Positions 23,270 through 35,600 of a stretch of DNA of 64,000 nt are shown here, piece after piece. Under the pieces are notes generated by a model. The model was not told the origin of the DNA. It saw only the letters and a program-made list of their open reading frames with translations, and made no database searches. Location: assembly GCA_963575645.1 (NCBI GenBank), contig OY754469.1:11364001-11428000 (forward strand), given 5' to 3'. Each line of letters opens with the position of its first letter. Position 1 is the stretch's first letter. The stretch comes from Xanthostigma xanthostigma (taxonomy: Eukaryota; Arthropoda; Insecta; Raphidioptera; Raphidiidae). The position numbers and the translations under genes were made by a program.

Positions 23270-26200
23270 ATGACAACAAAAGAACATCGTGAGGTACATT
23301 CAACCAGGACCGTATCAAGGACTTTGTCCCCGTCGAGTGGCCCTCCTAGAGCGGTTACTCCTCAGGAATTTGACAACAATTTAGGTAAATGCAACGAATA
23401 GATATTAAAAAAATTGGTTGTCTGTAAAGTCGGTTTACGGACGATAGTTTTACGTGATAACGTATTCCGTAATACATAACCTAAACCTCCCAAAATTTGG
23501 TTTCAATCCGCTTATCCTTGGTGTCGGAATGATAAAAAATGTCAAAAGTGACGTTTGCAACTTACAAAGTATTATGTTCTAATAATAATTAGTTATTCCA
23601 ATACTTAACTTAGCAGGCTTTGCATTTCACAATATACTAATGTCAAAAAATTGAATTAAACATTAGAAATGCAGCCGTTTTCATGTTAAGACAAGACATA
23701 CGTTTGCTTCTAATTTCCATGTACGGCAAACAAAGACAACCGACCGCGTCGCGCCATGCATTAGACAACATTGCATTTATACAGCTATTTTTCTATATAA
23801 ATTTGTATAAAATATTTTTCTATATAAATTTGTATAAAAAAACTGTTTAGGCAAATTCTGTTATACGAAATCTATGTAAAATGTTCTCCTCTTTCGTTTA
23901 AGACTGGTTTCAAACCGATCTGATTTAAATTGAGCGAGAAATTAGCAAAAAGCACGCACAGGGTCAGGCGGAACGTTACGCGTTATGCGTTACGCGTTAC
24001 ACTTTTTCGTACATGCAGCCGGTGTTTTATCAATTTATAATATTGGTGATTCATCAATTTATAAGACGTTATCACGTCAAAAACTGATGTCTATACTCGA
24101 ATAATAATTGTAAGATCAGAATAAATGGTTTTAAAAACATGAGATCAGTAGGTATCTAAAAATATTTAAAAATGCGTTGAGATTGTCTGTAAGTGTACCC
24201 TGCACTTCAAAGAAAACTTATTTTCTAGATTATCTATTGGAAGACCTCCAGAATTCCGTGTCTCGTCCAGGCAGTTCCTTAGAAATGAATGGTCATGGAG
24301 GAAGTGGTTCCGGTAGTTACCATCGCGAATACAGTTCTACCAGAACTGTTTCCGGCGGCGCGGGCGGCGGTAAGAGCGGCTCGCTGGATAGAGGCGCAAG
24401 GGTTGAGTATCTGTCGGCTGCCAATCCGACAACGGTGGCCTTAGAAGAAAAAACGTTGGACGGAAAGCAGAAGACAATTTATAAAACGTCAACGTACGAA
24501 TATAACGAAACGCTCGACGATGCGGCCGTTCCCTGCACCGATAGTCAGATAAGGATGCAGTCGAACATCAACCAACTGGACACGCTGTTAGATGATTTAC
24601 AACAAGCGAGAAAAGGTAAAATTAGACGTGCGTTATTATATTTTTTATTTTAAAAGTTTCATCGTTAAAAACTTATAGTCAGAGTGCCCGTCGGCAAAAA
24701 TTTTATTGATACATACTCTCCCCAAACTTTGTATATGGCTTCATTTGGCCTAGTCTAACACCTATTTCCTCTATGACTTTTCTTGATTTGGGCCGTTTTC
24801 CCTCTAAAGTTTCCAAAAGATGTTGTTTTGACGACATGTAAAAATTTATAGATACTGTTTGTTTTTTTAATTGGGTAGCTTAAAAACTTCAACCAAAACG
24901 CTAAAATAATGTTCTCTGACAAATAACATGAACCAATTAAAATGTCTGACACCTCGAATATGTTCGACATATTCGAGGTGTCAGACATTTTAAATGGTTC
25001 GTATTTTTTGTCAAAGACCATCATTATAGCGTTTTGGTTGAAGTTTTTAAGCTATCCAATTAAAAAATCAAACAGTATCTATAAATTTTTACATGTCGTC
25101 AAAACGACATCTTTTGGAAACTTTAGAGGGAAAACGCCCCAAAATCAAGAAAAGTCATAGAGGAAATAGGTGTCAGACTAGGCCTAATGAAGCCATATAC
25201 AAAGTTTGGGGAGAGTATGTATCAATAAAATTTTTGCCGACGGGCACTCTGACTATTACTACAAATTGTATTGGAATTTTCTGGAAAGAATTCATTCTAC
25301 GCAGTACGTCTTTCATTTACATAAGTCATATCCTGTTTAAGAAACGGGTAAATATTATACATAATGCGTACATTGTACAAACTAATATTTAAAATCATTG
25401 AACTTGCGACGAAACTAAATTTTCGAAATGGGGCGGTTTAAAAAAAAATGATTTTTATCATATTAATATCGCTATTCCGTAATTTGCTAATAATAGGCTT
25501 TTTTATTATAAATAAATTTAAAAAAAATGGCGTTATCGGAAATCAAGAGTATTCAATATTCAAAATATTCACACTGGACAAATACATCAGATTTATCTTG
25601 TAAGAAACTTGAACTTTGTATATTCCAATTATTGTTCCCGCTGTATAGTAAGTAGTGATGTGCCGGATATCCGTATCCGTATCCGCGGATATCCGAGGGA
25701 GAAGAAAGATCCGTATCTGTGTCCGTTAGTTTTTGGCGGATCTTTTACGGATCTTTTACCTTATTAATTTTCAATTCATAGATGAAATTTTATATATATA
25801 GGTGATTAGGTAATAATGAACAACTGTTAAATTCCATTCAGATTATTTTTTAAAATCGTATTTGGCACCTTTATATTGCAAACATTTATTGTAGTGAGTA
25901 CCATACCAATAGTACATAACTTAAAGGTACTAAAAAACTATCTTTATAATGAGATATTGCACATCGATCTTTGGAAAGAGACGATCTGTTATGAGAGTTA
26001 ACTCTTAAAGAGGTCAATAACTTTTTCCCATAACAGATAGTCTCTTTCCAAAGGTCGATGTGCAATATTTACCGCCGCGTACTCTAAGAAAGTTAAGATC
26101 CGTATCCGTATCCGCGGATCTTGAAAGTAAATATCCGTATTCAGATCCGTATCCGCGGATATACATTTTTAACGATCCGGCACATCACTAATAGTAAGTT

Positions 26201-29200
26201 TATTTAATTCTATATATAAGTATATATTATATATATGTATATGAATCAGTGTGTATCATGCAGAGAATATAAAATCTGATGTATAATATTCTGACTGTTT
26301 GTTTCAGGAGCTAATATTAACGCTGGCATTGATCCAGGCTTGCTGTGAGTATTTGGTTCACAATATTATATTTTACAATTTCTGCACACAAACAATATAA
26401 ATTCACGTAAACTTCGTCTAAAGTTTCATCGCTCCTTTGAATTTTGTAAACGTTTATTTTTATCTTATATTCTTTCACAAAAATTCAACGAAGGCACCCA
26501 AATTATCATGCAACTTATGCGGCAGAAATTTTTTCAGTTTAAGTTCAGTAGCGAATTAACTTGATTAATGGTACCTTACTGCCTAATTATGCAGTGTCTA
26601 AACCTGTTTATTTGTGGCATTTATTTATCTATCACTCATGTCGCCAATCTGCTTGGAAATATTAACCAATATAACAAACTAGCGGTCCCGCCCGGTTTCA
26701 CCCGGCTGCAAAAGAATGAATGGGGAAGGAAGGGACATGAGTACACACATTCATCTTAGTTTTCCGAGATGAATGTTGTGTCCAAATGATGATCGGAAAG
26801 TTTTTGTCGATAAAGAGTAGTATTTAAACTTTTATTTTTAACTAATATTTTTTTTTAAATGAATTAAATGAAATTAAAATAAATTTAAATGTAAGCCTTG
26901 AAGAAAGCAATGTAAAAAATAAAAATATATTCACCCAACGTGGGGCTCGAACCCACGACCCTGATATTGACAGTCGCATGCGCTACCGATTGATCTACCT
27001 GAGGTTGTGTTCTTTCATCACTAATATGAGTATATCTAGTTAGTGCATTTCACATGAATAGAAGCTTATTTTTGAGATACTTTTTGCAACATTTTTCATT
27101 AAAGCTCCGCTCCTAATGGTCGTAGGGTAATATTATATAGCCTATAGCCTTCCTCGGTAAATGGGCTATCCAACAAAAAAAAATGTATTCAATTTGAACC
27201 AGTAGTTCCTGAGATTAGCGCGTTCAAACAAACAAACAAACTCTTCAGCTTTATATATTAGTATAGATTAAAAAATTTACGCGTTCGTTTCACGTACGAC
27301 GTTACTTCATTACTTTTTTTGTTGAATAACACCGATACAAGATTTTAATTACATAAATTAAAAATTGTAAAACTTCCAATGAATTTCAGGGAGCCGCTTG
27401 ATACGACTATCCCCGGAAGTACAACACGTCAAGTAACCACAAAAAAAACTGTACAAAGAGAGTTAGTTTACGATCCGCCTTTGACCGGCAGTTCCAGGCC
27501 AAGTCGTGCTCCAAGGCAGCCATCGCCAATGCGCCGCGAAGATAGAGAAGGTTCAGTAACTCGGGAAATTACATACAATATAAATGAAAATACCTACGGC
27601 CGTACAAGACCATTATCGCCCAATAGACAAGCTCAAACATTGCAAAAAACCAATATAGAAACATACACAAACGTCCAAGATCCAACTCCGACAACTGTCA
27701 TCACAAAAGAAGAAGCATTAAATCCAGTAATATTGGCCGAACTCGATCCCAACTTGTTGCCGAATCCTTCAACAAAAGTCACTACAACGATTAAAACATA
27801 CACTTACGAAATACCCGGAACTGGTTATCCATCTAGCGTTTCACCAAGTCGGGTACAGAGCCCAACAAATGAAAGATACATATACAATGTTTCGCCAAAT
27901 CAGAATGTCCCTCCACAACCAGTTAAAAACGAAACGATTTTATACAAAAACGAAAATTATCAATACCAGCACGTAGATTCTCCACCTCCAGTGAATCAGA
28001 CGATTATTTACAAAGAAGATACACGCAAAACAACCAACACTTATGGACAACCGAATTCGCCAAGCGATATTCCAGTGACGTATCATTCTCCAAATGTACC
28101 GAAAACCGAAAATATCATTTATAAACACGACACACATACGGCAACAAACACTTACGGACAACCAGATTATCCAAATCAACAAACGTACGGACTTATCAAA
28201 AATACTCCACCATCTCAACCGGTGTCCCCTCCTGTTAATAAAACGATTATATATAAACACGATACTCGCACATCTACCAATACTTATGGACAACCTGATC
28301 CAAATTATCAAAACTCACCCCCTTACACCGGATTGCCGATCCAAACACCAAATCAAATCATTTATCGAGAACAAACAACTAATACCAATTATCCATCACA
28401 ATCACCGCCGCAAAACACCACAATCATATACAAACATAATACTCATACTACAAATGAAGTAAACCGTGGTCCAAATTATCCGAATAATGATTACCCATCG
28501 AGAGGTTATCCTCCAAATGACGGTTATCCACCAAATGATGGCTATCCACCAAATGATGGTTATCCAAAGAAACCAAAAGACGTCAATATTGTTTACAAGC
28601 ATACAACGCACCATACAACAACCAACAATTATAAAGGATATCCAAATCCCACTTCGGAAGATTCACAACCACTTTTGCAACCAGGAAGATTTCCTACCAA
28701 TGATCAGTCTGATGGCGGACCACCAAAAAGATTAGATGATTTATTGGCTGAATTTGGAACAGAGGTGAGATATGTTTATAAAAAAACGTGTTAGTCATAA
28801 TAACGAAAAAGTTGAAGGTCCAATGGAGTGTCCGACCGAAACTTCGGCTTCGGCCACAATGGGCCCAAGTTTTAACCAAAGCCGAAGATTTCTAACAAGC
28901 GCCGAAATTGAACGAACTGTTTACTATCATTAAGTACTACTGTAGCATAACTTGCTAATACGCACACCGTTGAAGTAAAAAGATTCGGCCGCGAAATTCA
29001 CCTATACCGCGTGAGCTTTTTAACCGGACACATCCAAATATCTCGAGGAGTAAGCACCCTGGGGAAAAATATCTCGGATCAAAATCAAATCATTTCATGG
29101 GGCAAAGACTTTGGTGCAAAAATTAACCCACCCCCTTTGAGGGGAGGAGGAAAATTTGAAATGTTAAATGAGGACCCCTATTTTTTATCACGGATTCGGA

Positions 29201-31860
29201 CTCCCCGACGAAAAATACTAAAGTTTTATCCCAAATACTTTATAAGAAATTGTAAAATTGACTCAGCAGATGTTGTCGAATTTCTTGTAATTTTTTTGGG
29301 ATAAAACTTTTGTATTTTTAGTCGGGGAGTCCGCGAATCCGTGATAAAAAATAGGGGTATCCATTTAATATTTCAAAGTTCCTCCCTCCCCCCAAGGTGG
29401 TGGGGTAATTTTTGCACCAAAGTCTTTCCCCCACATGGAATGGTTTGACTTTGATCAGAGATATTTTACCCCAGAGTACTTACTTATCGAGATATTTGGA
29501 TGTGCCCGGTTAAAAAGCTCACCCGGTATTTAAAACGTTGAATATTTAAATGTTCATTAATTCGTTTAGCAGCGGTGTTTCTATTTCTCAAATTTTTAAC
29601 TCTAAAATTTTTGGCAGTGAGGTTATTAAAATATGTGTAAAATGGAATAGTATTAAAAATTTCTTGGAGATTTTTATGTGTATCTATAGATACATTTCTT
29701 TGCATTTTGCTACATAAAATAAGTAGGTAGAACTTCTTACTTTAAAAAATGCCAGCTGACAATAAAAAAAAATCATTGGACTTGTGTATCAGCGAATAAG
29801 GGCTAGCTCACATGAAGAGCGTTAATCGCGCGTTGACATTTATACCACTGTTCACATGGTTACCGATTTTACGCGTTAAGAGCGCGTTTATTTGATAGTT
29901 TATACGCTAGTCGAGTGTTGTATTCTGTCGAAGATGGACGTTGCAGATGCAATCTGTTTATGGATGCTATATCGAAGAAGACAGCGTTATAGAAAAAATC
30001 GAAAATATTGGGTTCATCCTATTTTACAAAATAGACTTACCTCAAGCTTGTACATTACACTTTATCCGAGTCTCAGGAATTATGAACCTAAAAATTTTTC
30101 AACTACTATTTCGTCGATGAATAGATCATAATCAAATTCTTCTCCATCCATTTTTTATGTTAAAGAAAACTTTAGAAAAAATAATCGAAAATATTGGACA
30201 GCAGGAACCTATCGCTTCAAATCGCGCGTTGCAACTGAACACATCAGTGCTAATCAATGTTTAGTTAGACATGATCTAAACGCGCGTTGATGCGCGTAGG
30301 CAGGGTATTTGCGTTAGGCCGTTAGGCGTTTTACGCGCGAGTCCACTCGCGCGTTTCAATTTCTATTACGTCCAGATCCGCGTTTTACGCGCGTTTCCAC
30401 GCTGGGCTCGGTGTGGCGCCAGTTACAAACATGGACTCGGAAACAGCGGTTGTGTTGTGGCTTGCATACCGTCGATGGAAACATCGCAATGGACTCGCGC
30501 GTAGCACTGGACGCAGCAATTGGCACCCGAGTATTTCGACTCGCGCGGCGCTCGCGCGTAAAACGCGCGAGTCGAGAGTCCCGCTCATTGCACGCGTTTT
30601 ACGCGCGAGTTAGGAAACGCGCGTAGGCATCTGGACGGGATATATGTAGCTCTAGTATCTCGGGTACGCGCGAGTGTCAACGTGCGAGTGAACTCGCGCG
30701 TAAAACGCCTCATCTGAACACGACCTAACGTGGCGTTGAACGCACGTCGCCCACCAACGCGCGTTATCATATGTACAGTTATATGCAATTGTATTGAAAT
30801 TGTAAACGCGCGTTTGGCTAACGCGCGTTTAACGCCTCTCATGTAAACCTAGCCTTAGTCTTTGATTAAATGATTTTTTCATTGCATACTATATCACATA
30901 AACATTATATTATTACTTTTAGCGAGTTGATACAAACAATGTATACAATTCCACGACATATCAAAACAAATCAGCTGGATCACCACGTCCAGGTCCTGGA
31001 TCTGGTACTGGACCCAATCAACAGGCAATAGTAGAGAAAAATGAAAAGAAAGATATAAAAGACTTACCCAAATCGAGAAATATCGCTGGTCCACCTGTAT
31101 ACTATCCGCCCGGTCATGAAATGTTCGCTAAGAAAGAAGAATCATTGATGATGCAACAGGTAACTAACAACACTTAATTTTAATATTTATAACAACACTT
31201 CACTTCAATTGTTTACAGATACCGCGTTTACAACTTCACTGATAATTGCTCGAATTTCTTTAATTGCATTATGACATCCGTAACGTTGTACTTATTTAAT
31301 CAAACAGAACACCGAGTTTTGAGATATAAACTTTAACTTTATTTAATAGTAATGTATTAAAAAAATTCTGACATTACACAATCACTGTAGTACGTTCGAA
31401 GATACAATATTTCCTAATGGTTACCGCTAACTGTGCATGTCTACTAACAAAAAACTAAACAGCAACAAATTTTCCTGCTTTGTCAATTCGGGTAAATCAT
31501 AGAAAAGGTCAAATATTAGTTCTGTGAAAACAGTTTTAAATTATAAAAATGTAAAGTACCTACATAATACTTACTTATAAATGAACGTTCAGTTCAAAGT
31601 TGAAACACATGTAGGTACTTACTTATATAAAGTTTAAACGTTTTAGTAAAAACTATTTTATGATTTTAAATAATAAATATCAGAGAATTATATTTTACGA
31701 ATGGTTTCAGAGTTCGTCAGGAGGTGGCGGTTACATGAAAGCATCAGGAAAATACGAATATGAAGCAGGCAGTAAAAGTAAAAGCAAAAGTAGTTCTAGT
31801 AAAACGGTCGTCCCTGTTTGTTTGCCATTATGTTGTGCCATGCCATGTACTATAATTTAA
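23270..31860 (+). CDS. LD-motif protein with repeats and a cysteine-rich C-terminus (not identified)
   Basis: Six coding exons: 23270-23384, 24229-24615, 26308-26344, 27390-28764, 30923-31159, 31711-31860, giving 766 codons with matching phases. Three leucine/aspartate helices resemble paxillin LD motifs (LxxLLxxL type): DYLLEDLQ early in exon 2, LDTLLDDLQQ at its end, LDDLLAEFG at the end of exon 4. No LIM domain follows. Exon 4 repeats IIYKxDTxTxTNTYGQP several times and contains three GYPPND units. The end, VCLPLCCAMPC, could be palmitoylated or bind metal. By motif it may be a cytoskeletal or adhesion scaffold, but I do not recognise the family. Start: first ATG of exon 1, preceded by the acceptor at 23233. 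The introns hold HB, hAT-A, Helitron and three foldback elements. Confidence 0.85.
23414..24078 (+). mobile_element. HB element, copy 2 (665 bp)
   Basis: Same ends as copy 1, bordered by A-runs, in the intron after the first coding exon of the LD-motif gene. It is one of the longest forms. It includes the internal blocks AAATTTGTATAAA and GCACGCACAGGGTCAGGCG. Confidence 0.88.
24678..25253. mobile_element. Foldback element with arms of about 285 bp, TA duplication
   Basis: Starts GTCAGAGTGCCCGTCGGC and ends with its inverse, flanked by TA on both sides (24676-24677, 25254-25255), which suggests the Tc1/mariner type. The arms meet near 24965 at a TTCGACATATTCGAGGTG palindrome. Two overlapping ORFs in opposite directions arise only because the arms mirror each other. 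It lies in an intron of the LD-motif gene. Confidence 0.85.
25653..26190 (+). mobile_element. hAT-A non-autonomous element, copy 2 (538 bp)
   Basis: Complete copy, TAGTGATGTGCCGG to CCGGCACATCACTA, with exact 8-bp duplications ATAGTAAG at 25645-25652 and 26191-26198. Both ends carry ATCCGTATCCGCGGAT-type repeats. It lies about 120 bp before the exon at 26308. Confidence 0.93.
26679..27267 (-). mobile_element. Non-autonomous Helitron with tRNA-Lys-like sequence, copy 2
   Basis: On the - strand it runs from TCTATACTAATATATAA to the hairpin and CTAG end at 26679-26682, inserted between A and T. The tRNA-like part is at 26934-27005. It ends about 120 bp before the large exon of the LD-motif gene. 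Confidence 0.85.
26934..27005 (-). pseudogene. tRNA-Lys-like sequence in a Helitron, GTC at anticodon position
   Basis: The - strand shows ATCAATCGGTAGCGC, ACTGTCAATATCAGGG and GTGGGTTCGAGCCCCACGT. The T-arm is intact. The D-arm and 5' acceptor strand are mutated. Confidence 0.55.
29007..29526. mobile_element. Foldback element with arms of about 230 bp, TA duplication
   Basis: The left end CCGCGTGAGCTTTTTAACCG is mirrored at the right end; TA flanks both (29005-29006, 29527-29528). The two arms match with small differences and a spacer of about 60 bp near 29260. ORFs inside are mirror artefacts. Just upstream, 28830-28915 has short CCGAAACTTCGGC-type repeats. Confidence 0.8.
29934..30131 (+). 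pseudogene. Harbinger transposase, N-terminal fragment
   Basis: 65 residues. A basic stretch (LYRRRQRYRKNRKYWVHPI) followed by LYPSLRNYEPKNFSTTISSM matches the usual N-terminus of HARBI1-like nucleases: Arg-rich, then YWVHP, then a YxxLR and a phenylalanine-rich part. The DDE catalytic domain is missing. It is one piece of a non-autonomous element. Confidence 0.65.
30431..30613 (+). pseudogene. Second Harbinger-like ORF start (fragment)
   Basis: Begins MDSETAVVLWLAYRRWKHRN, which parallels the start of the fragment at 29934 (acidic, then LW, then YRR and basic residues). The sequence then becomes CGCG-repeat translation with no domain. It lies in the nested inverted-repeat element. Confidence 0.45.
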
Positions 31861-32350
31861 TTTTTTAAACGAATACCTACTTTTATAAATTTAACCTTTA
31901 ATGTTTTTATATGCAATATTTTCTAAAACATCAGTACCTATTGGTAATCGATAACATTAATTGATATCGATAAAAAAATTACCGTGTTTTTAATAAAAAA
32001 AGAAAGTAAGACCAAACTGTAAATATATAAATATGAAATTTGAATAACTTTCAGCTGGAGGAAAATGGTTGAATTAATAATTTTTTATCTCAATATTTTT
32101 ATTGCTTCAGTGTTAATATTTTTATTATGTAATTTGCCATTTGGCCAATTTTTCCTTTACTAATTATACATAACAAGTCATTATCTACAACTCGTTCTCA
32201 GAAAACTTCTGACACAAAATGAAAAATGTATAAACATATAACGAAATATAGCATAAATGCCATAAAAGCGCCAAAACTTACCCAAGTCGATCAGTCACTA
32301 TAAAACTGGCCCTAAGGCCTAACAACTAAAATATTTTGTACTCTGGACAG

Positions 32351-32356
32351 AATAAA
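32351..32356 (+). terminator. Candidate poly(A) signal of the LD-motif gene
   Basis: AATAAA about 490 bp after the stop codon. Another AATAAA lies near 31988. Use is not shown by the sequence alone. Confidence 0.4.
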
Positions 32357-32563
32357 AGATATTTTTTTTAAATTCAAGTTTATTGGAAAGATAAGGCGTA
32401 TATAGTTTACTCAAATAACAAGAGCTTTAAAAATAATATAAGTAAATTAATAATATTTGACACAGATTATATTAAAAAGAAGCAATATACCATACTAACA
32501 AAAATTATACATATTACAAATATAATGTATTTTTATGGTGCTAATAAATATACAATATTTTTA

Positions 32564-32569
32564 TTTATT
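32564..32569 (-). terminator. Candidate poly(A) signal of B3GNTL1
   Basis: AATAAA on the - strand, 55 bp after the stop codon at 32624, in a T/A-rich stretch. Confidence 0.55.
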
Positions 32570-32623
32570 AAAGTTTTTTTAACTAATATAAACTATTATT
32601 TCGATACGTAATCTCTTAAACTT

Positions 32624-35600
32624 TTAACTAAAAATTATATAATCTTCGTTTTCTTTCAAATTACTTAGGGATTTTAAATTTCGTTCAAAATTCCCATTAG
32701 TCATGTCCTGAAAATAATTTAAGTCTATTACTGATTGTTGCGTATTAACGTTTATGTCATTATAGTTGGGGGCAACAAGAGGACAAACAGAAGATCCTCA
32801 TGGCTCCATAATCCACTGATGGACCAATAAACCCCTTGAAATAGCACAAGTATTAAAAAACCTGTAAAAGTGAGAGCATTTATGCGCCCTAACCACCATC
32901 TCCGCGTCCTTAAATGTTCTTATACGAGTAACTTTAAAAAAAAATTAAAAAATTACCAGCTTGACGCAAATCACAAAAGGCGATTTTGATTCGCTAAAAT
33001 GTAAAATAGGTATTCGGTGTGTAACTTCTCGTTTGGTTTCATCATAATTTTCGTAAAATTTGCCGATTTTTTTAACATCAACATCGCACAGTGCTACAAC
33101 TTTATTTTTATTCTCTTCTGATAAGCTTTTAAACAATTTTCGACCTTGTTTTCCGGCATTCCATATAGTAAATTCTATGAAACTATTTAAACGACTGTAT
33201 TGCAATTTTTGAACACGCAAATTCCAAATTGTATCCCTAAAAAAATAGTGTCTAGTTTAAATATCTAAGCGTGTTAAAATGCCAGATATTATAGACTCGT
33301 TTTTTTACGTACTGCTGTAAAATTGTTGCTTTTCACTTAATTTTCAGCATATTTCAAAAATTTTTGAGCAAAACTTAGGTTGAAGTGCAGTGGACACTAT
33401 AGTCAGACAAACATTGATTTTTTCGATGCAAATGGTAGGTACAGTGTGAACTAGTAAGTTTTGTTTTTTTCATGCCGGTTTACATGCATGTAAAGCACCT
33501 ATTTTATAGGAAGTGGCATAAAAAATAAATAACATACTTATGGATACTAAACGTTGTTGCATTCGGATGATATTGATAAATTAAAAGGCATTTATCGAGC
33601 CGGTCAATTTTTCCACCAAGTTCCAAATGTTTGTAGAAAAATATTAAATCTTCAGGTGTTCCTTTGCCATTTTCAGAAAAACCACCAACTCTAAATTAAA
33701 AAAAAAAATCCGGGAATTGATTGACAGTTTAATAAGTAAAAGATTTGAGACGTTTCTCAAATGAAAAGTAAATTCATCTTTTTAAATTTTGGAATGTAAC
33801 GGGTGTTGGTTATTGCATATCGTAACGCTTTTTTAGTTGTTTGTAACTGACCGATTGTTGTTATTTGAGCAATTAGGCCTAGTATCAATACTTTTATTAT
33901 ATAGTAAATTAAAAATCCAATCGATTATTTCACCAGAGATCAACGATTCAACTGGATTCAATTGAGTCTTTTTCAAAGATAAGTCATGGAACCGTAAAAT
34001 AAACAAAAAAGCAGCATCATCCCCAACGCCATAGTATAAAGAATATGCCCAAGATACAGCATGGCATTTTTGAAATGTCAACTTAACATTACTTTAACAG
34101 ATTCTGAACAAAATTAGTTTAAATTGACATTTACTTTTCAAAAACATTTCGATGCATAAACCACGTTGGCATTATAACTGTAGGACCGTGCGATGTGTAT
34201 ATTTGAAATTGTAATTCTTGGGTCGATAAAGAATTTGCCCATTGGCTGAATCTCGGAGTAGATTCTACAGGCAACCGTTGAAATTGTGAACCAATTATCT
34301 ACAAGCAAATTATAAACTAGTTGACGTTTCCGAAACTTGATATAAAATGTCAGCACGAAGAACTATTATCACAAAATACACATTTCTCTTGAAGGTTGAT
34401 ATAAGACCGGAACTGGTAACAGTTTTACTATTCTGTAACTTCTACAACGATGAGTACAAAAAAATAAGCATTTTTGCACAAGCTCCTATAAAATAGCTGC
34501 TTTTTATGTCTGTATAGCAGTCGTGAAATGACCCATTTAAACAAAGTAAAAAAAAAAATTGGTTGTCTGTAAAGTCGGTTTACAGACGATAGTTTTACGT
34601 GATAACGTATTCCGCTCGAAGGTCAGGCGGAACGTGACACGTTTCGGAACGTTACACTTTTTCGTGCAGTCAGCCGGTGTTACATCAATTTATAAGACGT
34701 TATCACGTCAAAAAATGCGATTTAAATAATTCAACATTTATTTCCGTAAACGACATGTTATTTTTAGTGATGTGCCGGATATCCGTATCCGCGGATATCC
34801 GAGGGAGAAGAAAGATCCGTATCTGTATCCGTTAGTTTTTGGCGGATCTTTTACCTTATTAATTTTCAATTCATAGATGAAATTTAAATTCCATTCAGAT
34901 TATTTTTTAAAATCGTATTTGGCACCTTTATATTGCAAACATTTATTGTAGTGAGTACCATACCAATAGTACATAACTTAAAGGTACTAAAAACTATCTT
35001 TATAATGAGATATTGCACATCGATCTTTGGAAAGAGACGATCTGTTATGAGAGTTAACTCTTAACAGAGGTCAATAACTTTTTCCCGTAACAGATAGTCT
35101 CTTTCCAAAGGTCGATGTGCAATATTTACCGCCGCGTACTCTAAGAAAGTTAAGATCCGTATCCGTATCCGCGGATCTTGAAACCAAATATCCGTATTCA
35201 GATCCGTATCCGCGGATATGCATTTTTAACGATCTGGCACATCACTAGTTATTTTATATTATATGACGATCCATAAGTAGACGAATTTTCATAAAAAAAC
35301 AAATGAATGTGACTGTTACTATCAAAAATATTGAAAAGTATGTGAAAACCAGATATTTTATAGGAGGTACGAGCAAACCATATAGTATGTATCTCGAACG
35401 TAATGATATTATGGCGTTCGTTTTAACATCTCGTCATTTACATCATTAATTACGTTCTGCATACATAAACTACTATTGAATGGTCAGCTAACGAAATTAA
35501 ACTTCTTTAGTCGCGTTTTGTCCGTCTATCAACGTATTTAAAAAAAAAGTTGCATGCATAAATTTGCTCGATTTTGGATCAACAGGACGGCCAGTATCTA

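Larger units (their letters stand above)
29799..30856. mobile_element. PIF/Harbinger deletion derivative with a nested relative
   Basis: The left end GGGCTAGCTCACATGAAGAG pairs imperfectly with the right end CTCATGTAAACCTAGCC. The right arm is the same family as the palindromic MITE at 37551. CGCG-rich motifs recur throughout. It carries the start of a Harbinger nuclease gene (29934-30131). A second inverted-repeat element (about 30312-30730, ends GTTAGGCGTTTTACGCG and inverse) is nested inside with its own ORF start. Confidence 0.65.
31861..32623. other. Convergent 3' flanks of the LD-motif and B3GNTL1 genes
   Basis: AT-rich, no further exon. An AATAAA for the + strand gene is at 32351-32356. 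One for the - strand gene is read from 32569 to 32564. On these signals the transcripts would approach but not overlap. Confidence 0.55.

Noticed and set aside
24755-25392. Overlapping ORFs on both strands with the same protein words
   Set aside because: They arise because the two arms of the foldback element mirror each other.
27940-28879. Long - strand and frame-shifted ORFs over the LD-motif exon
   Set aside because: Shadows of the repetitive + strand exon, rich in Ile/Trp/Arg from antisense translation of Pro/Tyr/Asn repeats.
33833-34081. - strand ORF of 82 codons inside the B3GNTL1 region
   Set aside because: The true exons (34298-34135 and 33690-33538) flank it and join in frame without it. 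It is intronic.
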